Source: Caulobacter segnis ATCC 21756
GTDB lineage: Bacteria > Pseudomonadota > Alphaproteobacteria > Caulobacterales > Caulobacteraceae
DNA: 64,000 nucleotides
Assembly (NCBI RefSeq): GCF_000092285.1
Contig: NC_014100.1
Span: 1,612,001 to 1,676,000 of the forward strand
Direction of reading: 5' to 3'
The position numbers and the translations under genes were made by a program. Shown piece after piece: positions 8,768 to 17,619 of this stretch. Positions within the stretch are counted from its first letter, which is position 1, and each line of letters opens with the position of its first letter. The notes beneath the pieces were generated by a model that was not told where the DNA came from, searched no databases, and saw nothing but the letters and a program-made list of their open reading frames with translations.

Positions 8768-9220
8768 ATGCCTCGTCCCGGGCTCATCTCCGCTCTCGCC
8801 TATGACGATCCCAAGGCCGCCGTGGCGTGGCTGGAGAAGGCGTTCGGATTCGAAGTCGCCCTGTTGGTCGAGGACGACGAGGGGCGGCTGGCCCACTGCG
8901 AAATGACGTATGGCGAGTCCACGATCATGATCGGCTCGCCCTGGCACGAGCGGATCGCCAGCCCGGGCATGGTCGGCGGCAAGACCACCCAGACCGTGCA
9001 CATCCAGCTCGGCGCCGATGTCGACGCCCACTGCGCGCGGGCGCGCGCGGCCGGGGCGGAGATCTTCGCCGAGCCCGAGGATCAGTTTTACGGCGACCGC
9101 ACCTACCGCTGCTACGATCTCGAAGGCCATATCTGGACCGTCTCCGCGCCGGTGGAGGCGGTGTCGATCGCCGAGATGGAGGCGCGCAGCGGCCACAAGA
9201 TCACCACGCCATCGGCATGA
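8768..9220 (+). CDS. VOC (glyoxalase/bleomycin-resistance fold) family protein
   Basis: This is a cytoplasmic 150-residue protein with the betaalphabetabetabeta repeats of the vicinal oxygen chelate fold. It starts MPRPGLISALAYDDPKAAVA and has EKAFGFEVAL, the typical phrase after the first helix. The second half has GAEIFAEPEDQFYGDRTYRCYDLEGHIWTVS, the layout of the PhnB/SRPBCC-associated VOC group. AAGGAG stands seven bases before the ATG. It is the first gene of a five-gene overlapping unit. Its ligand is unknown; resistance by binding or a small isomerase or dioxygenase role are both possible. Confidence 0.85.
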   Translation: MPRPGLISALAYDDPKAAVAWLEKAFGFEVALLVEDDEGRLAHCEMTYGESTIMIGSPWHERIASPGMVGGKTTQTVHIQLGADVDAHCARARAAGAEIFAEPEDQFYGDRTYRCYDLEGHIWTVSAPVEAVSIAEMEARSGHKITTPSA

Positions 9221-9552
9221 TCACCCCCGACGACTTCCGCCGGCTCGCGCTGGCGCTGCCCCAGGCGGTCGAGGGCGCGCACATGGGCACTGTCGACTTC
9301 CGCTGCGGAAAGATCTTCGCGACCTTGGGCAATCCCGACGGGGCCTGGGCGATGGTCAAGCTGACGCCCGACCAGCAGGAGATGCGCGTGGCCGCGGAGC
9401 CAGAGATCTTTACGCCGGTCCCAGGGGGCTGGGGGAGGGGCGGGGCGACAAGGCTGCGCCTTGCCGCTTGCGACGAAGCCACGGCGCGGGGCGCGCTGCT
9501 GGACGCCTGGCGCAATGTCGCGCCGAAGAAACTGCTCGGGGCGAACGTGTGA
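9217..9552 (+). CDS. MmcQ/YjbR family protein
   Basis: This 111-residue member of the MmcQ/YjbR group has the CyaY-like double-wing fold and is proposed to bind DNA, though a function is not established for most members. It starts MITPDDFRRLALALPQAVEGAHMG and carries FRCGKIFATL and MVKLTPDQQEM, the conserved strands. Its ATG overlaps the stop of the VOC gene (ATGA), and its own stop overlaps the start of the ArsR gene (GTGA), so the three are coupled in translation. Confidence 0.82.
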   Translation: MITPDDFRRLALALPQAVEGAHMGTVDFRCGKIFATLGNPDGAWAMVKLTPDQQEMRVAAEPEIFTPVPGGWGRGGATRLRLAACDEATARGALLDAWRNVAPKKLLGANV

Positions 9553-9878
9553 GCGAGGCGCTGGATCGCACGCTGGCGGCCCTGGCCGACCCGCATCGCC
9601 GACGGGCGGTCGACCTGCTGCGAGAGAAGCCTCGCCGTGCGGGCGAGCTGGCCGAAAGCCTGGGGCTGTCGCCGCCGGCCATGAGCCGTCATCTGCGTGC
9701 GCTGCGCCAGTCGGGTCTCGTCGAGGAGAGTCATCCTGAGTTCGACGCCCGCGTCAGGGTCTATCGCCTGCGACCCGAACCCATGGCGCAGCTGAAGGCC
9801 TGGCTGGATGCGGCCGAGGACCATTGGGCCGACCAGCTCACGGCGCTGAAAGCCCATGTCGAGGCCAAGACCCGGTGA
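9549..9878 (+). CDS. ArsR-type winged-helix transcriptional regulator
   Basis: This 109-residue ArsR/SmtB-fold repressor starts at a GTG overlapping the preceding stop. ADPHRRRAVDLLREKPRRAGELAESLG leads into the recognition helix SPPAMSRHLRALRQSGLV. The metal-binding CXC motif of ArsR and SmtB is absent. The sequence belongs to the group often paired with an SRPBCC (AHSA1) gene, as it is here. It may autoregulate the five-gene unit in response to an organic ligand. Confidence 0.88.
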   Translation: MSEALDRTLAALADPHRRRAVDLLREKPRRAGELAESLGLSPPAMSRHLRALRQSGLVEESHPEFDARVRVYRLRPEPMAQLKAWLDAAEDHWADQLTALKAHVEAKTR

Positions 9879-10369
9879 GCTCCAAGATACTCGTCGCCTT
9901 ACGGATCGACGCTTCGCCCGAAGCGGTGTTTGACGCGTTCGTCGACGACATCGCCCTGTGGTGGCGGCCCAACCCGCTGTTTTCGTTCACGCCCCGCTCG
10001 CCTGGGGTGATGGCCTTCGAGGCGGGGCGGCTCGTCGAGCGGCTGGCGTCGGGCAAGGTGTTCGAGGTCGGGACGGTGCGGGTCTGGAACCGTGGAGAGC
10101 GCCTCGTCTTCGGCTGGCGTCAGGCCAGCTTCGCGCCGGGCGTCGAGACCGAAGTCGAGGTGCGCTTCGAAGCTGTGGACACCGGGACCCGCGTCACCGT
10201 CGAGCACCGCGGCTGGGACGCCGTTCACGCCGAAAGCGTCGCGCGCCATGGCTTTCCCAATGCGGTGTTCCTGCACAGGCACGGTGAATGGTGGCGCGGG
10301 CTGCTGTCCGCCCTTGCGATGCGCGCCGGCAGCCGCCAACTAGGAGCCGCCGGGGAGGGCGAGGCATGA
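9875..10369 (+). CDS. SRPBCC (AHSA1-type) domain protein
   Basis: This 164-residue protein has a START/Bet v1-like ligand-binding fold. It begins VSSKILVALRIDASPEAVFDAF and has WWRPNPLFSFTPRSPGVM and ERLVFGWRQASFAPGVETEVEV, the usual strands of the AHSA1 group, then VEHRGWDAV before the long C-terminal helix. It overlaps the ArsR gene upstream and the MFS gene downstream by four bases each. A hydrophobic ligand shared with the regulator and the exporter is a reasonable inference. Confidence 0.83.
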   Translation: MSSKILVALRIDASPEAVFDAFVDDIALWWRPNPLFSFTPRSPGVMAFEAGRLVERLASGKVFEVGTVRVWNRGERLVFGWRQASFAPGVETEVEVRFEAVDTGTRVTVEHRGWDAVHAESVARHGFPNAVFLHRHGEWWRGLLSALAMRAGSRQLGAAGEGEA

Positions 10370-11631
10370 GTACATCCAACACCAAAGGTCAGATCACGGG
10401 AGGTCGGCGCCAGGCGGCGTTGGGCTTCATCTTCGTCACCGCGATCCTGGACGTTCTGTCCCTGGGGGTGATGATCCCCGTCCTGCCCAATCTGGTGAAG
10501 GCGTTCGGCGGCGGCGACACGGCCGCGGCGGCGGACTGGAACGTGCTGTTCGCCACCACCTGGGGCGTGATGCAGTTCTTCTGCTCGCCGGTTCTGGGCC
10601 TGCTGTCGGACCGGTTCGGCCGGCGGCCGGTGATCCTGACCTCGATCTTCGGGCTGGGCGTCGACTTCCTGTTCATGGCCTTCGCGCCCAGCCTGTGGTG
10701 GCTGTTCGTCGGACGGATCTTCAACGGCATGACGGCGGCCAGCTTCTCGACCGCCAGCGCCTATGTCGCCGATGTCACCACGCCCGAGACCCGCGCCAAG
10801 GGCTTTGGCCTGATGGGCGCGGCCTTTGGCATCGGCTTCACCTTGGGTCCGGCGTTGGGCGGCTGGCTGTGGACGTTTGATCATCGCGCACCGTTCCTGG
10901 TCTGCGCGGCCCTGGCGCTGTGCAACTGGCTTTACGGCTTCTTCGTCTTGCCTGAGTCTCTGCCGCCCGAGCGTCGCCAGACGCGCTTTGACTGGAAGAA
11001 GGCGAATCCGGTGGGATCGCTGCGCTTGCTGAACAGCCGCCCGGGCCTGCTGGGCCTGGCCGGAGTCGGGTTCCTGTTCCAGCTGGCGCACAACGTGCTG
11101 CCCAGCGTCTTCGTGCTCTATATGGGCTTCCGCTATGGCTGGAGCCCGCAGGTGATCGGCCTGACCATGATGGCCAGCGGGATCTCCAGCATCATTGTTC
11201 AAGCCTTGGTCGTCGGGCGGGTGGTCAAGGCCCTGGGCGAGCGCGGCGCACTGCTGATCGGCCTGTTTTCGGGCTTCGCCGGCTTCATGGTCTACGCCCT
11301 GGCGCCGACGGGCGTGCTTTATCTGTGCGGCCTGCCGCTATTTGCGCTGTCGGGGCTGATCATGCCCGGGCTGCAAGGTTTGATGACCCGCCGTGTGGCG
11401 CCGAATGAACAAGGGCAGCTTCAGGGCGCTAACTCCGCCCTGATGGGCGTGGCCTCGATCATCGGCCCGTCGCTGTTCCTGCTGCCGTTCGCCTTCGCTG
11501 TGCGTCATGACGCGACCCTGCACATGCCCGGCCTGCCGGTGCTGATCGCCGCGAGTTTGATGCTGCTGGCCACCCTGCTGGCCTGGGCCAAGGCGCGGCC
11601 GGCGCCCACCCTGGAACCTCAGAGCGCATGA
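10366..11631 (+). CDS. MFS transporter, TetA/multidrug (DHA1) type
   Basis: This 421-residue inner-membrane protein has about 12 helices and probably works as a drug/proton antiporter. Motif A is GLLSDRFGRRPVIL between helices 2 and 3. GRIFNGMTAASFSTASAYVADV in helix 4 and GFGLMGAAFGIGFTLGPALGG in helix 5 (motif C region) match TetA-type exporters. It is the last gene of the VOC-MmcQ-ArsR-SRPBCC unit, overlapping the preceding stop (ATGA). The context suggests efflux of a small organic compound under ArsR control. Confidence 0.88.
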   Translation: MSTSNTKGQITGGRRQAALGFIFVTAILDVLSLGVMIPVLPNLVKAFGGGDTAAAADWNVLFATTWGVMQFFCSPVLGLLSDRFGRRPVILTSIFGLGVDFLFMAFAPSLWWLFVGRIFNGMTAASFSTASAYVADVTTPETRAKGFGLMGAAFGIGFTLGPALGGWLWTFDHRAPFLVCAALALCNWLYGFFVLPESLPPERRQTRFDWKKANPVGSLRLLNSRPGLLGLAGVGFLFQLAHNVLPSVFVLYMGFRYGWSPQVIGLTMMASGISSIIVQALVVGRVVKALGERGALLIGLFSGFAGFMVYALAPTGVLYLCGLPLFALSGLIMPGLQGLMTRRVAPNEQGQLQGANSALMGVASIIGPSLFLLPFAFAVRHDATLHMPGLPVLIAASLMLLATLLAWAKARPAPTLEPQSA

Positions 11632-11724
11632 GGGCTTAACCCAACGCCGAAACCTTGACCTTTCGCCGCCTTAGACTCGCCAGAAACCTCCGGTGAGTTC
11701 GCGAGGAACCGTGAGGAGCTATTC

Positions 11725-13164
11725 TTGAAGACCATGCGCAACCTTCGCGCCCTGCTGCCTGTCGTCGTCCTGCTGACCGCCTGCTCGAATCCGACCGGGC
11801 AGTCGAACGCCCAGTCCATTCCCGACCTGGCCCAGCCGACCCGCCGAGCGCCCAGCGATCCGGCTTCGATGAAGGCGTCGTTCTCGCCCGTCGTGAAGAA
11901 GGCGGCGCCAGCCGTCGTCAACGTCGCCAGCCGCCGCGTGGTCCGCCAGCGCGTTGATCCGTTCTGGGATTTCTTCATGGGCGGCGGCGCGCCGCGCGAG
12001 CAGGTGCAAGGCTCGCTGGGCTCGGGCGCGGTTGTCCGCGCCGACGGGGTGATCATCACCAACCACCACAACATCGAGGGCATCGTCGAGGGGAACGGCG
12101 ACATCACCGTGCAGCTCGCCGACCGTCGTGAGTTCCCGGCCACCGTCCTGCTGGACGATCCGCGCGCCGACCTCGCCGTGCTTAAGATCGACACCAAGGG
12201 CGAGCGCCTGCCGGTCATGGCGATCGACGATCAGGAGCAGCTGGAGGTCGGCGACCTGGTGCTGGCTCTGGGCAATCCGTTCGGCGTTGGCCAGACGGTG
12301 ACCAACGGCATCGTCTCGGCCTTGGCGCGCACCGATGTCGGCGCGGCGGATTTCGGCAGCTACATCCAGACCGACGCGGCCATCAATCCCGGCAACTCCG
12401 GCGGTCCGCTGGTCGACATGGATGGCGACCTTGTCGGCATCAACACCTTCATCATTTCGCGTTCGGGCTCGTCCAGCGGGGTGGGCTTCGCCATCCCGGC
12501 CGCCGTGGTCAAGCAGGTGGTCAACGCCGCGCTCGGCGGCGGGCACAGCGTTGTGCGTCCCTGGCTGGGCGTGAAGGGCCAGTCCGTGACCGCCGAGATC
12601 GCTCGCAGCCTGGGCATGAGCGCCCCGCGCGGCGTGCTGGTGGCGCAAGTGTATCCGGGATCTTCCGCCGACCGCGCCGGCCTGAAGGAAGGCGACGTCA
12701 TCCTGTCCATCGATGGCCAGGCGGTGAACGACGAGGGCGGCGGGGCCTTCGCCATCGGAACGCATAAGGTCGGCGACCGCGTGACAATGCAAATTCGCCG
12801 CAACGAGCGCGACCAGACCCTGACCGTCCGCGCGGAAGCCGCCCCCGATACGCCCGCCCGCGACGAGCGCGTCATCAAGGGCCGCAACCCGTTCGACGGC
12901 GCCACCGTGGTCAATCTTTCGCCGGCGGCGGCTCAGGACCTGGGCGTCGATCCGTTCGCCGGCCGGGGCGTACTGATCACTCGCGTCGGCCAGGGCTACG
13001 CCCTCAACGCGGGCCTGCGTCCTGGCGACTTCGTTCGCGAGATCAATGGCCGGCCGATCAACAGCGTCGCGGACCTGAATGCGGCCGTCGCCGCTCAGGG
13101 GCGGGCCTGGACCGTGACGATCGAGCGTCAGGGGCAGCGGATCGCCGCCCGCTTGGTGACCTGA
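11725..13164 (+). CDS. DegP/HtrA-family serine protease, lipoprotein-anchored
   Basis: This is a periplasmic quality-control protease of 479 residues. A TTG start is chosen because GAGGAG ends six bases upstream; the ATG nine bases later would be 15 bases away. A hydrophobic stretch ends in the lipobox LTAC with Cys20, so it is probably membrane-anchored, unlike soluble DegP. The catalytic triad is His115 (TNHHNI), Asp149 (DPRADLAVLK) and Ser225 (NPGNSGGPL). Two PDZ domains follow: the first near 240-365 (VYPGSSADRAGLKEGDVI), the second at the C-terminus (GYALNAGLRPGDFVREING). Confidence 0.92.
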   Translation: MKTMRNLRALLPVVVLLTACSNPTGQSNAQSIPDLAQPTRRAPSDPASMKASFSPVVKKAAPAVVNVASRRVVRQRVDPFWDFFMGGGAPREQVQGSLGSGAVVRADGVIITNHHNIEGIVEGNGDITVQLADRREFPATVLLDDPRADLAVLKIDTKGERLPVMAIDDQEQLEVGDLVLALGNPFGVGQTVTNGIVSALARTDVGAADFGSYIQTDAAINPGNSGGPLVDMDGDLVGINTFIISRSGSSSGVGFAIPAAVVKQVVNAALGGGHSVVRPWLGVKGQSVTAEIARSLGMSAPRGVLVAQVYPGSSADRAGLKEGDVILSIDGQAVNDEGGGAFAIGTHKVGDRVTMQIRRNERDQTLTVRAEAAPDTPARDERVIKGRNPFDGATVVNLSPAAAQDLGVDPFAGRGVLITRVGQGYALNAGLRPGDFVREINGRPINSVADLNAAVAAQGRAWTVTIERQGQRIAARLVT

Positions 13165-13201
13165 CGCGACTTGGCTCCGGCGGCCTGCTAGATAAGGACT
13201 C

Positions 13202-14503
13202 ATGTCCGATCTCTTCCAGGCCGCCGGCCTGACGCCTCACGCGCCGGCGCCGTTGGCCGACCGGTTGCGACCTCAGAGCCTCGATGAGGTGGTGGGCCAG
13301 CAGCATCTGCTGGGTCCCGAGGGCCCGATTGGCCGCATGGCCGCGGCCCATCGCTTGGCCTCGATGATCCTGTGGGGGCCGCCGGGCACGGGCAAGACCA
13401 CGATCGCCCGCTTGCTGGCCAAGGCTGGCGGCTACGAGTTCCAGCAAATCTCGGCGGTGTTCTCCGGCGTCGCCGATCTCAAGAAGGCCTTCGAGCAGGC
13501 GCGGGCGCGCCGGATGGCAGGGCAGAGCACCTTGCTTTTCGTCGACGAGATCCACCGCTTCAACCGCGCCCAGCAGGACGGCTTTCTGCCGTTCGTGGAG
13601 GAGGGGATCGTCACCCTGGTTGGGGCGACAACCGAGAACCCCTCGTTCGAACTGAACGGCGCTCTGTTGTCGCGCTGCCAGGTCTTCGTGCTCAAGCGGC
13701 TGACCGAGGACTCGCTGGAGCAGCTTCTCCAGCGCGCCGAGGCCGCCGAGAACCGGCTGCTGCCGGTCGACGCCGAGGCGCGTTCGTCATTGGTGGCCAT
13801 GGCTGACGGCGATGGCCGCTACCTTCTGACCTTGGCCGAGACGCTGTTCTCGATCGGGACCGACAGTCCGCTGAATCCGACCCAGCTTGGCCAGTTTCTG
13901 CAGAAGCGTCGCCCGGCCTACGACAAGGACCGTGAGGAGCACTACAACCTCATCTCGGCCCTGCATAAGTCGGTGCGCGGCAGCGACCCGGACGCGGCGC
14001 TGTACTGGCTGGCGCGGATGCTGGAAGGCGGCGAGGACCCGCTGTTCATCGCCCGCCGCCTGGTGCGGATGGCGTCGGAGGACATCGGCGCGGCCGACCC
14101 TCTGTCCCTGCTGCTGACCACGGCGGCCAAGGACGCCTACGACTTCCTGGGGAGCCCGGAAGGCGAGCTCGCCCTGGCCCAGGCCGTGGTTCATATGGCC
14201 AGCGCGCCCAAGTCCAACGCCGTCTACGTGGCCTACAAGGCCGCGCGCCGCGCCGCCAAGGAGACCGGCAGTCTGACGCCGCCCTCGCATATCCTCAACG
14301 CCCCGACCAAGCTGATGAAGTCGCTCGGCTATGGCGACGGCTACGCCTACGACCACGACGTCGAGGGCGGCGTGTCCGGCCAGAACTACTTTCCGGACGG
14401 CATGGAGCGCAGGCGCTTCTATGAGCCTAAACCGGTCGGCGCCGAGGCCAAGGTGCGTGAGCGCTTGGAAGCCTGGGGCAAGGTGCGTAAGGACGGCAAA
14501 TGA
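13202..14503 (+). CDS. rarA: Replication-associated recombination protein A (AAA+ ATPase RarA/MgsA)
   Basis: RarA acts at stalled replication forks and is related to clamp-loader subunits and eukaryotic WRNIP1/Mgs1. The 433-residue product has RLRPQSLDEVVGQQHLLG near the N-terminus, Walker A GPPGTGKTT (59-67), Walker B LLFVDEIHRF (111-120) and sensor 1 VGATTENPSFELN. The C-terminal part has RMLEGGEDPLFIARRLVRMASEDIGAADP, diagnostic of RarA. Its stop overlaps the ATG of the pseudouridine synthase (ATGA). Confidence 0.95.
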   Translation: MSDLFQAAGLTPHAPAPLADRLRPQSLDEVVGQQHLLGPEGPIGRMAAAHRLASMILWGPPGTGKTTIARLLAKAGGYEFQQISAVFSGVADLKKAFEQARARRMAGQSTLLFVDEIHRFNRAQQDGFLPFVEEGIVTLVGATTENPSFELNGALLSRCQVFVLKRLTEDSLEQLLQRAEAAENRLLPVDAEARSSLVAMADGDGRYLLTLAETLFSIGTDSPLNPTQLGQFLQKRRPAYDKDREEHYNLISALHKSVRGSDPDAALYWLARMLEGGEDPLFIARRLVRMASEDIGAADPLSLLLTTAAKDAYDFLGSPEGELALAQAVVHMASAPKSNAVYVAYKAARRAAKETGSLTPPSHILNAPTKLMKSLGYGDGYAYDHDVEGGVSGQNYFPDGMERRRFYEPKPVGAEAKVRERLEAWGKVRKDGK

Positions 14504-15315
14504 GCAGTCCGAAATTCCGCCGTCCTCCTGGTGTCGCCAAGCCCAAGGCCGTCGAGTGTCCGATCACCCTGACGCCGGACGAGATCGCGACGGCTCAGTC
14601 CTGGGTGCTTTATGAGGACGAGGCGATCATCGTTCTGGACAAGCCCGCGGGTCTGTCCAGCCAGGGCGGCCGGATCAAAGCCCATACGCTGGATGATCTG
14701 CTTTGGGCGTTCGCCAAGCCGGGCAAGGCGCGTCCCCGCCTGATCCACCGGCTGGACCGCGACACCTCGGGCGTGATCCTGACGGCCAAGACCAAGCCGG
14801 GCGCGGCCTTTCTGGGCGAGGCCATGATGGCCAAGCGGTTCCGCAAGAGCTACCTGGCCATCGTCGCGCCGGGCGCGCCGGAGCCCAAGGGCGGCATGAT
14901 CGACAGTCCGCTGCGGCGGGAGTCGATCGGCCGCGAGGCCTATATGCGCGTCTGCGCCCCCGATCATCCCGAGGCCGAGACCGCGCGCAGCCGCTATCGC
15001 ACCCTGGCGGCCAACGCCACGGCGGCCCTGGTCGAGCTGTCGCCCGACACCGGCCGCATGCATCAATTGCGCGTCCACATGGCCTCGATCGGCCGACCGC
15101 TGGCGGGCGACAGTCGCTACGGCGGGGCGTTGATGCTGGGCGGCGTCGCCGTGCCGCGCCTGATGCTGCACGCCGCCAAGCTGACCTTCCCGCATCCGCT
15201 AGGCGGCGAGCGCAAGGTCATGGCCCCGCTTCCGTCCGATTTCGTCGCCATGTTGAAGGCCTTGGACCTGCCGATTCCGGAACAGCCGGCGTCGGACGCC
15301 GTTGATCAGGTCTGA
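14500..15315 (+). CDS. RNA pseudouridine synthase, RluA family
   Basis: This enzyme converts a specific uridine of rRNA or tRNA to pseudouridine. The 271-residue protein lacks an S4 domain. The catalytic motif is RLIHRLDRDTSGVIL with the nucleophilic aspartate in HRLDRDTSG. Flanking motifs are VLDKPAGLSSQGG, SPDTGRMHQLRVHMASIG and HAAKLTFPHP. It is one of two family members in the window; the other, at 17616, has an S4 domain. The target site cannot be assigned from sequence alone. It is translationally coupled to rarA. Confidence 0.88.
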   Translation: MSSPKFRRPPGVAKPKAVECPITLTPDEIATAQSWVLYEDEAIIVLDKPAGLSSQGGRIKAHTLDDLLWAFAKPGKARPRLIHRLDRDTSGVILTAKTKPGAAFLGEAMMAKRFRKSYLAIVAPGAPEPKGGMIDSPLRRESIGREAYMRVCAPDHPEAETARSRYRTLAANATAALVELSPDTGRMHQLRVHMASIGRPLAGDSRYGGALMLGGVAVPRLMLHAAKLTFPHPLGGERKVMAPLPSDFVAMLKALDLPIPEQPASDAVDQV

Positions 15316-15327
15316 AGAGGCAACCCC

Positions 15328-15837
15328 ATGAAGATCGCCAAACCCCTGATCGCCGCCGTCCTGTCGGGCCTGATGCTGACGGCTTGCGCCAGCACGCCCA
15401 CCGTCTATCGCGCCCAGGCCGGCGCGCCCAACGATGTCGGCTACTCCGAATACCGCCTCGAGGCTGGTCGCTATCGCGTCACCTTCCAGGGCGGGCCCGG
15501 CGCGCCCCAGGCCAAGGTGGCCGACTACGCCTTGCTGCGCGCGGCCGAACTGGCGTTACGCGACGGCTACGACTGGTTCAGGATCGCCGATCGTTCGACC
15601 TCGGCTTCCGGCTACGACCGAGGTCCCAGGATGTCGGTCGGCGGCGGATCGGCCAGCTTCGGACGCCGCACGAGTTTTGGACTGGGGCTGGGAACCAGCT
15701 TTGACCTCGGACCAGGACCATCGGTCGCGCAATCGATCGAAGTGGTGTTCGGCAAAGGGCCGACGCCGCGCGATCGCGACGCCTATGACGCCCGCGAGAT
15801 CGTCAAGACGGTCGGCTACGGGCGCGGACGAGTTTAG
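15328..15837 (+). CDS. Lipoprotein of the CC0125/CC1285 type
   Basis: This 169-residue predicted lipoprotein is paralogous to the one at 4075. The signal peptide MKIAKPLIAAVLSGLMLTAC ends in the lipobox LTAC. The family core is YSEYRLEAGRYRVTFQG and LLRAAELALRDGYDWFRIA, and the C-terminal strand SIEVVFGKGPTPRDRDAYDAREI matches VIVFHKGVKPGDLARAYDARTLL of the other copy. A Gly/Ser-rich linker separates the two blocks. GAAGAGG lies seven bases before the ATG. Its function is unknown. From memory, its place after rarA and a pseudouridine synthase is the same as for CC1285. Confidence 0.8.
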   Translation: MKIAKPLIAAVLSGLMLTACASTPTVYRAQAGAPNDVGYSEYRLEAGRYRVTFQGGPGAPQAKVADYALLRAAELALRDGYDWFRIADRSTSASGYDRGPRMSVGGGSASFGRRTSFGLGLGTSFDLGPGPSVAQSIEVVFGKGPTPRDRDAYDAREIVKTVGYGRGRV

Positions 15838-15840
15838 GCC

Positions 15841-17071
15841 TTAGGCCGCCGCCTGCTTGCCTAGGGGATAGGTGGCGCGCAGCGAAGCGTGGCTGAGGCC
15901 GGCGGTCTCGGCCGCCGCGAAGAAGCCCTCGGCGGGTAGCCCTTGCAGGATCGTGGTGGCCGCAAGGCCGCGGGCGTCGCGTCCGAAAGCCATGATGTCC
16001 ATGGCGATCTTGGCGGCTTCGCCGGTCAGGTCCGAGGCGTCGAGCGCCAAGCCGGCCAGACGCGCGTCGCGCAGCACGCGCAGGGCTTCACGGTCCGGGG
16101 GCACGCGGGCGATGACGCCGCGGGTTAGAGCCCGCAGCAAGCCGACCACTTCCAGCAGTCGACCCGCGGGCGTTCCGCGCGTCACGTCAACCAGCTCGAT
16201 CATCACGCCGCCACGCAGAAGGCCCAGCGACAGGCCGGCCGTTCCGGTGAGGAGGTCGCGACCGCGCTGGGTGCCCAGCGTGCGGAACGAGGCGGGCAGG
16301 ATCAGTTCGGGCGTGTGCGCGCCCCTGGGCCGAGCGGGCGAAGACCGCCGCGTACTTCAGGGTCGACTCGTCGATGAAGGCGATGTCGCGGTCGGACAGC
16401 TTGGTTAGGGCCCGCGCCGAGGCTTGGCGACCGCTGGCCAGATGGGTGACCATCGGCTCGATGCGGACCGCCGTGGTGATGTTGCGGCGAAGGTTGACCA
16501 CGTGCTCTAGCGTGAAGTCCACGCGCAACGCCGCGCCGGCGGCGGTGGTGAAGGCCACTGGGGTGCGGCGGGCTTCGTCAGCGGGGTCGACGGCGATACG
16601 AACGGGCGAGCGTTCCGAGTCGCGACGCGCCCGGGCCGCCAGGATCACCGTCGGATCGATGCGCTTGCAGACGGCCTGGCCGCCCTCGACGCCGATCACC
16701 GAGCGGATGCCGAGGTCGGCCGGATCAGCCGCGCCGAGCAGATGGGTCAGCACGTCCTCGAGGATGCGGACGCTGGTCGCTTGCGCGGCCAGGCCATGCT
16801 CGTGGTTCGTGGCGATCAGGAATTCGCTTTCCGAGATGCGAGCGCGCAGATCGTTGCGGTCCAGATGCTCGGCCAGCTTGCGCTCGACATAGGTCCAGAC
16901 GTCGGAGCGCTTTTGAGCCCACCAATCGCCCGCCCACATGCGGATGGTTTTGACGCTGATGACGTTGACCGAGCCGCGAGCGACCAGATCCGTCCCGGCG
17001 AGGCGCTGAAGCACCGGCCCGGGAAGGGCCACGCGTTCGGTCGCGTCTGAGGAATGGGGTGGGCGGGACAT
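15841..17071 (-). pseudogene. Uncharacterised protein gene split by a +1 frameshift
   Basis: Two minus-strand frames join into one gene. The first runs from the ATG at 17071 and keeps sensible sequence to KYAAVFARSAQG, then becomes Arg/His/Pro-rich nonsense. The second frame supplies AHTPELILPASFRTLGTQRG onward to LGKQAAA at 15841. The switch lies at a CCCC run at 16322-16325; removing one base restores a 409-residue protein. I do not recognise the family. The segment ISESEFLIATNHEHGLAAQ followed by helical repeats faintly recalls a degenerate GGDEF-EAL signalling protein, but this is weak. A sequencing error is as likely as a real mutation. Confidence 0.65.
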
Positions 17072-17235
17072 GGCTCTGCGCTTTACAACTACCGCGACAA
17101 ATTGCCGTCCGCGCGTTTAACGAGTGGTGATCAAATAGGGTTTCCAGAGTTGTTTACCTTGAAAGAAATCGCCTAAAATCAAGGGAACTTTCTTGAGAGC
17201 TTGGCGTTACGGCCGGCCCGGAGCATAAGACTTTC

Positions 17236-17619
17236 ATGAACAAACTGCTTCTCGTGGCCGCCGGCGGGGCCGTTGGCTCGGTCGCGCGTTATCTTGTGGG
17301 GGTGGGCGCTTTACGGGCCTTCGGTTCGGGTTGGCCGTATGGAACCTTCACCGTCAACGTCGTGGGCGGTTTTCTGATGGGTTGCCTGGCGTCTTGGCTG
17401 GCGCATCGCGGGGCCGCTTCGAGCGAGCCGTGGCGGGTGCTGCTCGGCGTTGGCGTCATGGGCGGCTTCACCACCTTTTCGTCCTTCTCCCTGGAGACGG
17501 CGCTGATGATCCAGAAGCGCGCCTATCTGCAGGCCTTTTCTTATTCCGCCGCCAGCGTGCTTCTGTCCGTTGCGGCCCTGTTCGCGGGCCTTCTGATCGC
17601 CCGCAGGATCTTCGCATGA
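17236..17619 (+). CDS. crcB: Fluoride efflux channel CrcB/Fluc
   Basis: This small inner-membrane protein of 127 residues works as a dual-topology dimer that exports fluoride. It has four hydrophobic helices, the N-terminal GGAVGSVARYLVG, the central YGTFTVNVVGGFLMG with the conserved polar asparagine, and GVGVMGGFTTFSSFSLET with the phenylalanine/threonine track that lines the pore. I looked for a fluoride riboswitch in the 164-base leader and did not find one. The stop overlaps the start of the pseudouridine synthase gene (ATGA). Confidence 0.92.
   Translation: MNKLLLVAAGGAVGSVARYLVGVGALRAFGSGWPYGTFTVNVVGGFLMGCLASWLAHRGAASSEPWRVLLGVGVMGGFTTFSSFSLETALMIQKRAYLQAFSYSAASVLLSVAALFAGLLIARRIFA

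Noticed and set aside
17072..17235. Fluoride riboswitch upstream of crcB
   Set aside because: The leader was read for the conserved riboswitch segments and they are not present.
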